Of a stretch of DNA of 64,000 nt, positions 25,118-34,399 are shown in pieces. The stretch is taken from the NCBI RefSeq assembly GCF_016756595.1, contig NZ_AP023257.1, forward strand, positions 5,906,001 to 5,970,000, given 5' to 3'. The stretch is from Mesorhizobium sp. L-2-11. Its GTDB lineage: Bacteria > Pseudomonadota > Alphaproteobacteria > Rhizobiales > Rhizobiaceae. Below the pieces are notes generated by a model. That model saw only the letters and a list, made by a program, of their open reading frames with translations. It did no database searches and was not told the origin of the DNA. Position 1 is the stretch's first letter, and each line of letters starts with the position of its first letter. The position numbers and the translations under genes are program-made.

Positions 25118-26428
25118 ATGCTGTCTCGACACATGACTGAGGCAGGCAACATCCCGCAAAAACGGCATCTCGCCCGGATCGACGCTTTCCTGGCCGAGCG
25201 ACGGCGGCTGGTTCGCGACTATCTTTCGGCGATCAGCGGCGCGGGCGGGCGGCTGGTGTTTTCGCTCGCCTATTTCATCGCGCTGGCCAACACGCTGTCG
25301 ATCGCCGAGTTCGGCATGTTCGCCACTGCTTCGGCGGCCGGCGTGATGCTGTCGCGCATCCTGGCCTTCGGCTTCATCTCGGCGCTTTACCGAACCGCCA
25401 CCATCCGCCCCAATCTGATCGGCACCTTCACGGCCGGCTTCCTGCTGCTTGGTGCGATATCGCTGCCGTTGCTGGCGGCCGCCGCCTACGGCGTCTACCT
25501 GGTGTTCTTTGCCAGCACCGTGCCGCTGTCGGTGTTTGCGGCGATCGTATTTGCCGAGGCGTTGCTGTGGCGGCCGGTCGAGGTGGCGCTGATCGTCAAC
25601 AACGGTCTCGGCAAATTCGGCCGCGCCGCCCTGATGACGATCCTGGCGACGGCCCTGCGGGCGCTCGGCGCCGTGCTGTTCATGTTTGCGGCGCAGCCGA
25701 GCATAGGGGTCTGGTCCTGGTATTACATCGGCGCCAACGCCGTCTCGCTGCTCATCGCCTTCGGATTTTTCTATCCACGCCAGCGGCTGCGGCTGCGGCT
25801 GGCGCTCTATCTCAGGCGGCTCGCCGATTCCATTTACGTGGCCGGCGCAGAGGTGCTGTTCTACCTGCAGATGGAATTCGACAAGCTGCTGGTGCTGGCG
25901 ATCGGCGGCCCGCACCTCGCCGGCATCTATGCCATCATCATGCGGCTGGTCGACCTGACGGCGATCCCGATCCGCACCTTCTCGATGATGCTGGTGCAGC
26001 GCATGATGCGGGCGCCGGAGCTCTTGTCGCGCCTTTCGGTCAAGAGCGGCATCGAAGGCGGCGTGTTCGCGGTCTCGACGCTGGCGCTGGCGACACTCGG
26101 CATCGTGCTGCATTTCTTCCCCAACGCGCTCGGCAGCAATGTTGCGGAGGCCGCCCCCTTGGTGGCGCTGGCGATCTGCGTGCCGGGCCTGCGCAACCTC
26201 GTCGAATACCAGGCCGAGCTTCTGTTCGCGCGCGGCCAGACGCTGGTGCGGGCGATCAACCTGGCCCTGCTTGCCGGGATGAAGGCGGTGCTGCTGACCT
26301 ATGTGCTGACCAATATCCCGGGCACGCCCGATCTGGTGCTGTCGCTCAACGTCGTCTTCCTGCTGCTCTATCTCGCCTCGGCGCTGCTCACCTATTCGGC
26401 GATGCGCAGGCCGGCGAAGCCGGTTTGA
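25118..26428 (+). CDS. Polysaccharide flippase-like membrane protein (Wzx/MATE superfamily)
   Basis: A 436-residue protein with about 12 hydrophobic helices spread through the whole length (for example LVFSLAYFIALANTLSIAEF and LVLSLNVVFLLLYLASALL). This is the layout of O-antigen/EPS flippases of the MOP superfamily. It would move undecaprenyl-linked repeat units across the inner membrane. ATGs at 25118 and 25133 are both possible. It lies opposite the chain-length gene, with glycosyltransferase genes just downstream on the other strand. Confidence 0.82.
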   Translation: MLSRHMTEAGNIPQKRHLARIDAFLAERRRLVRDYLSAISGAGGRLVFSLAYFIALANTLSIAEFGMFATASAAGVMLSRILAFGFISALYRTATIRPNLIGTFTAGFLLLGAISLPLLAAAAYGVYLVFFASTVPLSVFAAIVFAEALLWRPVEVALIVNNGLGKFGRAALMTILATALRALGAVLFMFAAQPSIGVWSWYYIGANAVSLLIAFGFFYPRQRLRLRLALYLRRLADSIYVAGAEVLFYLQMEFDKLLVLAIGGPHLAGIYAIIMRLVDLTAIPIRTFSMMLVQRMMRAPELLSRLSVKSGIEGGVFAVSTLALATLGIVLHFFPNALGSNVAEAAPLVALAICVPGLRNLVEYQAELLFARGQTLVRAINLALLAGMKAVLLTYVLTNIPGTPDLVLSLNVVFLLLYLASALLTYSAMRRPAKPV

Positions 26429-26432
26429 GGGA

Positions 26433-27356
26433 CTAATCCAGCCCGATCAGGCGGCGGATGCGGCCGACGTCGGTGCCGATGAACGACTGCATGCCGATGG
26501 CCACCTGTTGCGGCGCCATGGCGGCGACGAAGCGGCGGAACTCGTCATCCGACAGCGCCTCGCCCGTCCAGTGGACGCGGCAGAACTCCTCCGAGCCATG
26601 GAAATGGCCGGCGCCGCCGAGCACGTCGTCGACATAGCGGCCGTAGATCATGCATTCGGAGAATTTCCGCGCCGCGCCGACGATTTCGACCCAGTAGCGG
26701 CCGTGGATCTTCTCGATGCGGGCGCACATCGCCGTCACGGTTTCGCGGCGCCAGGCAATCAGCGTCGAAATGTAGTCGTGGGTCGAAACCTCCGATGGCT
26801 CGATGCCGAGCGCCGAGCCGGCATTGCGCGACCAGATGCGATGCTGCTCGTGACCGTCACCCGACAGCACGCCGTCGCGGCGGAACAGCCGCACCTTGCC
26901 GTCGCGCCAGAAGGCGCTGCAGTCGAAAGGTTTTAGGAACGCCACGTCGGAATCGCAGAAGACCAGCACGTCCTCGCCGGCGTGCGCCGATATCGCGATG
27001 CGGCGAAGCTGCTGCACATGCCAGCCGCGCAGCGGCATGGTCTTCAGGCTGAGCCAGATGCGCCGGCGGAACAGGCTGAGCGGATCGTCGAAGGCATGCA
27101 GCCAGCGCGGCAACAGGTCGCGCTCGTCGACGATGGTGCGGCGATTGTTCTCCAGCTGACGAAACAGCGCCACATCGCGATGCTCGACAAGGATATAGTG
27201 GTGCGCCACGCCGGAAACGTAGCGGTCGATTGTGTCGCACAGCAGGTGGCAGCGCTCCAAATCCGGCGCATAGCTTGCCGTCACGACCGCCGCCGTCGGC
27301 GTCCGGCGAAGGAAATCGGCCTCGCGATCAGGGCTCGAAACGAACCGGTTGTTCAA
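26433..27356 (-). CDS. DUF6492-type putative glycosyltransferase
   Basis: A 307-residue protein. The first beta strand AAVVTASYAPDLERC and the acidic motif VFCDSDVAFLKPF (a DxD-like metal site) give a GT-A fold impression. I link the overall pattern to the uncharacterised DUF6492 family from memory. The frame is open further upstream, but the WecG-type gene ends at 27353. A TTG at 27356 overlapping that stop (TTGA) is therefore chosen as start, implying coupling. It is third in the leftward GT4, WecG-type, DUF6492 operon. Confidence 0.75.
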   Translation of the reverse strand: MNNRFVSSPDREADFLRRTPTAAVVTASYAPDLERCHLLCDTIDRYVSGVAHHYILVEHRDVALFRQLENNRRTIVDERDLLPRWLHAFDDPLSLFRRRIWLSLKTMPLRGWHVQQLRRIAISAHAGEDVLVFCDSDVAFLKPFDCSAFWRDGKVRLFRRDGVLSGDGHEQHRIWSRNAGSALGIEPSEVSTHDYISTLIAWRRETVTAMCARIEKIHGRYWVEIVGAARKFSECMIYGRYVDDVLGGAGHFHGSEEFCRVHWTGEALSDDEFRRFVAAMAPQQVAIGMQSFIGTDVGRIRRLIGLD

Positions 27357-28171
27357 TGATCTGCTCCGCGGCCTGCCGCAGGGCTGGTTCTGGCAGGAGC
27401 GGGCCTGCGCAAGAATTTCTGGCCGATGACGCGCCACAGGAACAGGGGATTGCCGACGACATAGCGGCGCCAGAGACGGCCCGGTTCGATCCACAACCGA
27501 AACAGCCATTCGAGCCTGAGCCGACGCATCCACAGCGGCGCCCGCGGCACCGTGCCGCTCAGAAAATCGAGCAGCGCGCCGACTGCGATCGGCAGCGTGC
27601 AGTGGCGCGCGTCGATGTGGCGCGCGATCCATAATTCCTGGCGCGGCACGCCCATGGCGACAAGCAGCACGTCCGGCCGCAATCTGGCGATGCGATCGAC
27701 GATTGCCGGCTCCTCGGCGGGAGAGAAATAACCGTCATGGACGACCACGAACCGGTGCTGCAACGCGAGTGCTGCCAGCTTCTTCGATGCCGCCTCGGCG
27801 TTGACCTTCGTCGCGCCGAGCAGCCCCACGGTTAGCGGCCTGGCGGCAGCCTGCAGGAAGGCAGGGATGAAATCGGTGCCATTGAGATTGTCCGGAAACG
27901 GCGCTCCGTGAAGCAGTTTCGCCGCCAGATCGACGCCGACGCCGTCCGGCAGGATGAGAAAATCGTCGAGCGCCTCGGCAACGACCGGGTCCGTATAGGT
28001 GACATTGGCGTTGTGCGCGTTGAGAAAGGTGACCTTGGTGAAGCGCCGCTCTGCAATCAACCGGGTCAGCAGCGCGACCGCATCGTCCCAGCCGATGGCA
28101 AGGACCGGGATGCCCAGGATCGATTTCAAGCTGTCGGCCCCGAAGACGGCGCGGGCGTTGTGCATATTCAT
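27353..28171 (-). CDS. WecG/TagA/CpsF family glycosyltransferase
   Basis: A 272-residue GT26-family protein. Signatures are FLNAHNANVTY, LPDGVGVDLAAKLLHG, NGTDFIPAFL, VGLLGATKVNAEAA and VAMGVPRQELWI, all usual for enzymes that add N-acetylmannosaminuronate or related sugars to a lipid-linked acceptor. A membrane-associating basic C-terminus (MRRLRLEWLFRLWIEPGRLW) is present. It overlaps the GT4 gene by 4 bases (ATGA) and the DUF6492 gene by 4 bases. Confidence 0.92.
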   Translation of the reverse strand: MNMHNARAVFGADSLKSILGIPVLAIGWDDAVALLTRLIAERRFTKVTFLNAHNANVTYTDPVVAEALDDFLILPDGVGVDLAAKLLHGAPFPDNLNGTDFIPAFLQAAARPLTVGLLGATKVNAEAASKKLAALALQHRFVVVHDGYFSPAEEPAIVDRIARLRPDVLLVAMGVPRQELWIARHIDARHCTLPIAVGALLDFLSGTVPRAPLWMRRLRLEWLFRLWIEPGRLWRRYVVGNPLFLWRVIGQKFLRRPAPARTSPAAGRGADH

Positions 28172-29340
28172 GCAAGCATCTCCTGGCCGACGGGCCCGAG
28201 CTTTTCCAGGCCGAGCCTGATTGCGGCATCGAGCGCCTGCAGCTGCCGGCGGTGGAAAGCGCTGCCGTCGACGTCCCCGACATCGGCAACCGCTGCTTCA
28301 AGGGCGCCGGCGAAGGCGACCGGATCATCGGTCACGACGCAATTGACCGGGCGATGGTCGATGCCGCGCAGCGAATGGCTGGTCGCGACAGAGGGCAGGC
28401 CGAGCTCGAAGGTTTCGATGGTCTTGAGCTGTACGCCGCTGCCGGAGGTGCTGATCAACGGGATGACGGCGGCGCTGCGCACGAAAGCCTGCGCGTCCGG
28501 GACGCGGCCGACGAATTCGACGCCGGGATGCGCGGACGCGAGGCCCGACGGCATGCCGCCGGCAATCCTGACCCGAAAATCGGGCCTGAGATGCGGCACC
28601 ACCTTTTCCAGGAACCAGTCGAGGCCGATGCGGTTCGGCTGCCAGGTCCAGGTGCCGATCAGCGCCGCGTCGCAGTCGATGCGGCGCGGGGTTTTTTGCA
28701 CGGGCGGCTGGGCGCAAGTCACCAGCGGCAGCACCGCCGACCGGCGGTCGGAGGCGACGCCGAGTGCCGAGCGATCTTCCTCGGCCAGCGTGAAGACGAA
28801 GCGTGCCCGGCGGCAGAGCCGTTCTTCCACAGTCTTGAGCAGCCTTGCCTCACGGCGAAACAGCAGGCGCTGGAAAAGGCCGCCGGCGGCAGCGGCGTTC
28901 TCCTGCGCCGAACGATGCTCGACATTGTGAGCGACGAAAATCGACGGCCGGTCGCCGAAAAGCCTTTCGAAGGCGCCGGCGAACTGCACGGAATTCAACA
29001 CATAGCCGTCGAAAGGGCCGACGCGTTCGACGGCGGCGCGGATCTCACTGTCGTTGACAACGCGCAGCTTGACCGACGCGAAAGTGAGGCCGGAGAGCAT
29101 CGCCCTTGCAACCCAGGCGAGCTTTTGCAGCGATGAGGCGGTTTCGGTGCGCACATCGACGGCGCCGAGCACGATGGTGTTCTGCGGATCGCTCGCAGGC
29201 TTGCCCGGCCAGGTGAAGCCGATCACCGTGACGCGCGCGCCGGCGCGCCGCAACGCGGCGATGATTGCGGCATTGGCGATCTCATAGCCCGAGGCAAGAG
29301 CACCGTCGGGCACGATCGATGTGGCGAACAGCAGATGCAT
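28168..29340 (-). CDS. Glycosyltransferase family 4 (GT-B fold)
   Basis: A 390-residue glycosyltransferase. The N-terminal domain starts MHLLFATSIVPDG and includes ANAAIIAALRRAGARVTVIG. The nucleotide-sugar domain has IGTWTWQPNRIGLDWFLE, VEFVGRVPD and the closing ISTSGSGVQLKTIETFELGL. It adds a sugar to the polysaccharide repeat unit on the cytoplasmic face. The start at 29340 is chosen for AAAGGTGAG immediately upstream. It is first in the leftward three-gene operon and divergent from the GT2 gene. Confidence 0.88.
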   Translation of the reverse strand: MHLLFATSIVPDGALASGYEIANAAIIAALRRAGARVTVIGFTWPGKPASDPQNTIVLGAVDVRTETASSLQKLAWVARAMLSGLTFASVKLRVVNDSEIRAAVERVGPFDGYVLNSVQFAGAFERLFGDRPSIFVAHNVEHRSAQENAAAAGGLFQRLLFRREARLLKTVEERLCRRARFVFTLAEEDRSALGVASDRRSAVLPLVTCAQPPVQKTPRRIDCDAALIGTWTWQPNRIGLDWFLEKVVPHLRPDFRVRIAGGMPSGLASAHPGVEFVGRVPDAQAFVRSAAVIPLISTSGSGVQLKTIETFELGLPSVATSHSLRGIDHRPVNCVVTDDPVAFAGALEAAVADVGDVDGSAFHRRQLQALDAAIRLGLEKLGPVGQEMLA

Positions 29341-29508
29341 CTCACCTTTCCAGCGCTGACCAACTAGCAAAGCGCGGTGAAGATTAAGTGAAGCCATTTG
29401 GTGGCCCGGCGTTGCCGATTTGCCGGCTTGTCCGCGAAGGTGATTAACGAAACGTTATCATCACGATGCTAATCGAGAGCCAAACTCACCATCCCGGGCT
29501 GGACACGG

Positions 29509-30507
29509 ATGATCCCTTTGCCATCGGACGGTTCGGTATCGATCGCAGGGCGGTCGCCGGGACTCGTCGCCGCTGCCGTCGAGGCGGTCGTTACGCTGCC
29601 GACCTTCAAACGGCCCGAGCAGCTGCTGGCGACACTGGCGTCGCTCACGGCCCAGGACACCGGCAGACGCTTCGCAATCATCGTCATCGAGAACGAAGCC
29701 GAGGCGCGCGCCGGCGCCAGGGCGGCGCTGCCGCTGTTCGAGCGCGGCGACATCCCGGGCATGGTGATCGTCGCGCATGAGCGCGGCAATTGCAGCGCCT
29801 ACAATGCCGGCTGGCAAACGGCGATCCTGCACTTTCCCGACTTCAGCCACCTGCTGGTCATCGATGACGATGAGATCGCCGGTCCGCAGTGGCTCGAGCG
29901 CATGTGCCAGGCGGCCGAGACGCTCGGTGCCGACATTGTCGGCGGCCCGCAAATGCCTGTGTTTGCCGATGCGGCCCATGCCAGATGGGCCGAGCACCCG
30001 GTTTTTGCGCCACCCTATCGGCAGACCGGGCGGGTGCCGGCGCTGTATTCCTCCGGCAATCTGCTGGTCGGCCGCAACGTGCTCACCGCCATGGGGCCGC
30101 CCTTCCTCGACCTGAAATTCAACTTCATGGGCGGCGGCGATTCCGATTTTCTGAGCCGGGCCGCACAAAGAGGTTTTGTGCTTGGCTGGTGCGCCGAAGC
30201 GCAAGTGCATGAAACAGTTCCGGCCCGGCGCATCGAGGCCGACTGGATCCGTGCCCGCAGCCTGCGCAACGGCGTGATCTCGACATTGGTCGAGAAGAAG
30301 AAACGGGCCGGCACGCCGTTCGCCGGCACCAGGGTTTTTTTGAAGAGCCTGGCGCTGCTTGCCGTCTCGCCGTTTCGCGGCGCGGCCAGGCTGGCGCGGA
30401 CGGGGTCATTGGCGACGGCCTTATACCCAGTCCATGTCGCTGTCGGCCGTGTGCTTGCCGAATTCGGATATGCCAATGAGCAATACCGGCAGCCTGAGAA
30501 GAACTGA
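29509..30507 (+). CDS. Glycosyltransferase family 2
   Basis: A 332-residue GT-A enzyme. Strand 1 AVVTLPTFKRPEQLLATL, the metal motif LLVIDDDEIAGPQWLE and the acceptor segment FMGGGDSDFLSRAAQRG are all present and well ordered. The C-terminus has a basic, amphipathic tail (RVFLKSLALLAVSPFRGAA) that may touch the membrane. It overlaps the polymerase/ligase gene by about 30 bases, so the two form an operon. Confidence 0.9.
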   Translation: MIPLPSDGSVSIAGRSPGLVAAAVEAVVTLPTFKRPEQLLATLASLTAQDTGRRFAIIVIENEAEARAGARAALPLFERGDIPGMVIVAHERGNCSAYNAGWQTAILHFPDFSHLLVIDDDEIAGPQWLERMCQAAETLGADIVGGPQMPVFADAAHARWAEHPVFAPPYRQTGRVPALYSSGNLLVGRNVLTAMGPPFLDLKFNFMGGGDSDFLSRAAQRGFVLGWCAEAQVHETVPARRIEADWIRARSLRNGVISTLVEKKKRAGTPFAGTRVFLKSLALLAVSPFRGAARLARTGSLATALYPVHVAVGRVLAEFGYANEQYRQPEKN

Positions 30508-31795
30508 ACGCGCGCCGCTCAGCGCGGCCTTCACACGCGACGGCGTCGCGACCGCGATCGCCGCGCTGCTGTTCACCGTCATCCTGGTGTCGTTCCGTCC
30601 GTTCCAGCCGGCCGGCGCCGCAACGACCGGCGATGGCGGCGACATCGTCAACCAGCTCGGCTTCGGCTCGCTTGGCGCGATCTCGGTCTTCTCGCTCATG
30701 GCTTTTGCCGACCCGCGCGTGGTGCGTTCGCTGCTCAGCCCGTCCTGGCTGCTGATGCTGGCTTTCCTGATGCTTTCGGTGGTGATGGCAACCGATCCGC
30801 CGTCGGCCATGCGCGCCGCTTTCTTCACGCTGATCGGCATTTTGACGATGGCGACGATCCTGGCACTGCCGCGCGACGCCGAAGCCCTCTCGAAAGTCAT
30901 CATCTTCACCATCGTCGTCGTCATCGGGCTTTCCTATATCGGGCTCCTCGTCTTTCCAAACGAGGCGCTGCACACCACCGCGTCGCTGGAGCCGGAGCAT
31001 GCCGGCCTGTGGCGCGGCGTGTTCACCCACAAGAACATCGCCGGCCCCGTCATGGCGTGCTTCAGCTTCGCCGGGCTGTACCTCTACCGGCGCGGACAGC
31101 GGCTCTGGGGCGCATCGATCTTTTGCGCGGCGATGATCTTCATGCTGCACACCGGCTCCAAGACGACGGCCGGACTGGTGCCGTTTTCGATCCTGATCGT
31201 CGTGTTGCCAAGCCTGATCGGCATGCGGCTCGGCACTCCGATCCTGTTCGCGCTGGCCATCGTCGCCGCAGCGATCGGCACGCTGGGCATCGTCTTCCTG
31301 CCGCCGGTGAAGCATCTGGCGGCACTCCATTTTCCCGACCTGACCTATACCGGGCGCACGACGCTGTGGGAGTTCGCCGGCGAGATGCTGGCGAAGCGGC
31401 CATGGACCGGCTACGGCTTCGAGAGTTTTTGGGGCACGCCGCTGCTGTTGAACCAGGACCAGCCTTTCGACCGGGCCTGGGACATCAGAACCATCGTGCA
31501 TGGCCATAATGGCTACCTCGACATCGCGGTGCTGATGGGCATTCCGGCGCTGTGCGTGGCGCTCTACACATTCCTGATCGCGCCGCTGCGCGATTACATG
31601 CGCATTCCCCTGCGCAAGGAGAACATCTATCTCGGCGACTTCTTCATGATGGTGGTGCTGTTCGCGGCGCTGAACGCCTTCCTCGAAAGCTTCTTCTTCC
31701 GTCGCGCCGACCCGGTCTGGCTGTTCTTCGTGTTCGGCATGTTCGGCCTGAGGCAGGTGTCGCTGCGGCCGATGGCGGTTCGTGGTCGGTCCTGA
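30476..31795 (+). CDS. O-antigen ligase/polymerase family membrane protein (WaaL/Wzy/ExoQ-like)
   Basis: A 439-residue protein with about ten membrane helices. It has the large periplasmic loop of the Wzy_C/O-antigen ligase family, including TYTGRTTLWEFAGEMLAKRP and the histidine segment TIVHGHNGYLDIAV. RGVFTHKNIAGP is also typical of ExoQ-type polymerases. It probably polymerises or ligates the units flipped by the Wzx-like protein. ATGs at 30470 and 30476 are both possible, and both overlap the GT2 gene. Confidence 0.88.
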   Translation: MSNTGSLRRTERAPLSAAFTRDGVATAIAALLFTVILVSFRPFQPAGAATTGDGGDIVNQLGFGSLGAISVFSLMAFADPRVVRSLLSPSWLLMLAFLMLSVVMATDPPSAMRAAFFTLIGILTMATILALPRDAEALSKVIIFTIVVVIGLSYIGLLVFPNEALHTTASLEPEHAGLWRGVFTHKNIAGPVMACFSFAGLYLYRRGQRLWGASIFCAAMIFMLHTGSKTTAGLVPFSILIVVLPSLIGMRLGTPILFALAIVAAAIGTLGIVFLPPVKHLAALHFPDLTYTGRTTLWEFAGEMLAKRPWTGYGFESFWGTPLLLNQDQPFDRAWDIRTIVHGHNGYLDIAVLMGIPALCVALYTFLIAPLRDYMRIPLRKENIYLGDFFMMVVLFAALNAFLESFFFRRADPVWLFFVFGMFGLRQVSLRPMAVRGRS

Positions 31796-31860
31796 TCTTC
31801 GTCCCAACAGGGCTTCCCCGTCCCGCCACGAACGTCTATTGGGAAGCCATCTTTTGAATT

Positions 31861-31909
31861 GAGCATCGGATTGTTCCAAACCCGGCACCCACTTTTGGGT
31901 CCAATGCTC
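31861..31909. repeat. Palindromic intergenic repeat upstream of proC
   Basis: A 49-base imperfect hairpin with arms GAGCATCGGATTG...CCAAACCC and GGGTCCAATGCTC. It is of the GAGCAT...ATGCTC class frequent between rhizobial genes. It ends 14 bases before proC. Confidence 0.65.
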
Positions 31910-31923
31910 TAGCGGAGGTTTCC

Positions 31924-32739
31924 ATGACGATCAGGCTTGTTCTCGCCGGCTGCGGCAATATGGGCTACGCCATGCTCTGCGGCTGGCTGAAATCGGGCAA
32001 GCTCCTTCCGGCGGCGGTTTTCGTTGTCGAGCCCAATGCCGGTCTGCGCAAGCGCGCCGAAGCGCTGGGCTGCAGTGCCGCCGCGGATGCCGGCGGCATT
32101 CCAGCGGACGCGGTGCCGGCCCTCGTCGTCATTGCGGTGAAGCCGCAAGTGATCCGCGAGGCGACCGCCGCCTACAGGCGCTTCGATGACGGCCGCACCA
32201 CCTTCCTCAGCATCGCCGCCGGAACGCCGGTCGCCACTTTCGAGGCCATTCTGGGCGATCGCGCGCCGATCGTGCGCTGCATGCCCAACACGCCGGCGGC
32301 GATCGGCAAGGGCATGATGGTGGTGTTTTCCAACCGGCTGGTCTCTATCGATACGAAGCGTTTCGTTGCCGATCTGCTGTCGGCGAGCGGCGAAGTGACA
32401 GATATCGACGACGAGGGCCTGATGGACGCGGTGACGGCGGTGTCAGGGTCTGGCCCGGCCTATATCTTCCATTTCATCGAAGCGCTGACTGTGGCTGCCG
32501 AGAAGGCCGGACTGCCACCCAAAACCGCCAGGCTGCTGGCCGTGCAGACGGTCTATGGCGCCGCCTCGCTCGCCGCCGAAAGCGGCGAGGATGCGGGCGT
32601 GCTGCGCCAGCAGGTGACCAGCCCCAACGGCACAACGGCCGCCGCACTTGCCGTGCTGATGGGCGAGGACGGGCTGACAAAACTGCTGACCGAAGCGGTG
32701 GAGGCGGCACGGCTGCGGTCAATCGAGCTGGGGAAGTAG
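31924..32739 (+). CDS. proC: Pyrroline-5-carboxylate reductase
   Basis: A 271-residue ProC, catalysing the last step of proline synthesis with NAD(P)H. The nucleotide-binding loop is LAGCGNMGYAM. Family motifs are VIAVKPQ, VRCMPNTPAAIGKGM and the signature region AVSGSGPAYIFHFIEAL to QVTSPNGTTAAAL. GCGGAGG lies before the ATG. Downstream is the repeat/IS4 composite. Confidence 0.95.
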   Translation: MTIRLVLAGCGNMGYAMLCGWLKSGKLLPAAVFVVEPNAGLRKRAEALGCSAAADAGGIPADAVPALVVIAVKPQVIREATAAYRRFDDGRTTFLSIAAGTPVATFEAILGDRAPIVRCMPNTPAAIGKGMMVVFSNRLVSIDTKRFVADLLSASGEVTDIDDEGLMDAVTAVSGSGPAYIFHFIEALTVAAEKAGLPPKTARLLAVQTVYGAASLAAESGEDAGVLRQQVTSPNGTTAAALAVLMGEDGLTKLLTEAVEAARLRSIELGK

Positions 32740-32940
32740 TGGCTTGACGCGTTGCAAGCCGGTCGGCGGCTACCGTCGACGGTCAGATGCAATAGCAAAC
32801 GTTCCGTAGCGATCCTTCGCGCCCCCCTCTGTCCTGCCGGACATCTCCCCCACTTGGGGGGAGATCAGACGTCATGCCGGCTTTCGCCAATCTCCAACAT
32901 CGCAGTGGTGAGTGGACGGTCGAAGCTGCCAATCTCCCCA

Positions 32941-34249
32941 CTTGTGCAGGGCTGTCCGGGGAAAGTTTTGAGTGAATCGAAATGCCACATGTGCATGCCC
33001 CGTAAAACGGGGTTTGTCCGTCTTTTCTCTGGTTGTCGAGACTCAGAAAAGGAACGGGGCATGCGCTTTGCACCTAGCATCTTCGGGCAGCTTCTTGAAC
33101 CCATCGATCGGCGTCAATTCCAAGCAATTGTGGATCGCCACGACGGGGATGCGTACGACAAATCGTTCAGAAGCTGGGATCATCTGGTGGCGCTGATCTA
33201 TGCCCAGTTCTGCGGCAGCAGCAGCTTGCGTGGCCTGGAAGCCGGCTGGAACGCCAACAGCCAGCATCATTATCACCTGGGCAGCGGTCCGTTGATGCGT
33301 TCGACCTTGTCGGATGCCAACAGACGGCGTCCGGTCGCCATCTTTGCCGAGGCGTTCGGTCTGGTGGCGAACCTGCTCGACAGGCAAATGCGGCGCGAGG
33401 GCGAAGCAATGCTGCGGCTGATCGACTCGACCCCCATTCCGCTCGGCAAACTGTGCGATTGGGCCAAGTCGAACGGGCGCATTCGCGGCATGAAGGTGCA
33501 TGTCGTCTATGACCCGAAGACCGACTGTCCGCGCGTCCTCGACATCACCGACGCCAACGTCAACGACGCCCAGGTCGGTCGCCAGATCACGATCGAAGCT
33601 GGAGCGACCTACGTGTTCGACAAGGGCTACTGCCATTATGGCTGGTGGACGGCGATCGCCGAAGCCGGATCGATCTTCGTGACGCGGCCCAAATCCAACA
33701 TGAGGCTGGCGCTGCTGCGTGATCGCCCTATAGCCGAGCCGCAGGGCGACGGCTTCCTGGTTGTGGAAGACAGTGAGGTAAGCTTGGTCAGCAAGGCTGC
33801 TTGCAAGCTGCCGATGCGGCTGCGTCGCCTGCGCGTTCAGCGCGAAACGGGCGACACCATCACGCTTTTGACCAACGATCTGGAGCGCTCTGCCGTCGAG
33901 ATTGGACGGCTTTACAAAGGCCGCTGGCACATCGAGCTTCTGTTCCGATGGATCAAGCAGCACCTCAAGATCCGCAAGTTCCTCGGCAACAACGGCAATG
34001 CAATCCGCCTGCAACTCTTTGCCGCAATGATCGCCTTTGCGCTGCTGCGCATTGTCGCGCGCACCCGCCGCGTCACTATTCCTATCTTGAGGTTCACAGA
34101 ACTGGTCGCTCAATACTTGTTCGGGCGGCGGAAACTGCACACCATCGATAAGCCGCCACCGGTCAATCCAAGCCGACCAAGGGACCGAGCCTCTCCCAAT
34201 CAGATGGCCTTCATTTATGAATAACTTTCCCCGGACAGCCCTGCACAAG
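32941..34249 (+). mobile_element. IS4-family insertion sequence
   Basis: The ends form a perfect 27-base inverted repeat (CTTGTGCAGGGCTGTCCGGG, then GAAAGTT). The true IS terminus may begin at CAGGGC (32947 and 34243). It contains a single intact transposase gene. No direct target duplication is visible. The flanking bases are inverted copies of each other instead. Confidence 0.8.
33061..34224 (+). CDS. IS4-family transposase
   Basis: A 387-residue DDE transposase with an N-terminal DUF4372-type domain (FGQLLEPIDRRQFQAIVDRH). The catalytic Asp are in RLIDSTPIPL and YVFDKGYCHYG, and the Glu is in the IS4 signature YKGRWHIELLFRWIKQ (Y-x2-R-x3-E-x6-K). Length and motifs are complete, so it is probably active. 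AAAGGAACGGGGC lies upstream of the ATG. Confidence 0.95.
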   Translation: MRFAPSIFGQLLEPIDRRQFQAIVDRHDGDAYDKSFRSWDHLVALIYAQFCGSSSLRGLEAGWNANSQHHYHLGSGPLMRSTLSDANRRRPVAIFAEAFGLVANLLDRQMRREGEAMLRLIDSTPIPLGKLCDWAKSNGRIRGMKVHVVYDPKTDCPRVLDITDANVNDAQVGRQITIEAGATYVFDKGYCHYGWWTAIAEAGSIFVTRPKSNMRLALLRDRPIAEPQGDGFLVVEDSEVSLVSKAACKLPMRLRRLRVQRETGDTITLLTNDLERSAVEIGRLYKGRWHIELLFRWIKQHLKIRKFLGNNGNAIRLQLFAAMIAFALLRIVARTRRVTIPILRFTELVAQYLFGRRKLHTIDKPPPVNPSRPRDRASPNQMAFIYE

Positions 34250-34399
34250 GAGGGAGATTGGCCTTCATCACCGATTTCGCCAACTACCAGCCTTGCAAAA
34301 AAGACGCTGTCCGCGAAGCTGCCGATCTCCCCCCAAGTGGGGGAGATGTCCGGCAGGACAGAGGGGGGCGCTGTCCCGCCGGCATCAAAATTCTGCGCA

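Larger units (their letters stand above)
32819..34371. repeat. Composite inverted-repeat structure holding an IS4-type element
   Basis: A perfect 48-base inverted repeat (32819-32866 and 34324-34371) starts GCGCCCCCCTCTGTCC at each end. Each arm leads inward through diverged spacer to a second near-inverted segment (GCCAATCTCCC). It then reaches a perfect 27-base inverted repeat abutting the IS. This fits two oppositely oriented MITE-like intergenic elements with an IS4-type element at their junction. Confidence 0.75.

Noticed and set aside
32933..34257. Target-site duplication for the IS4-type element
   Set aside because: The bases next to the two ends are inverted copies of each other and not direct repeats, so no duplication can be claimed.
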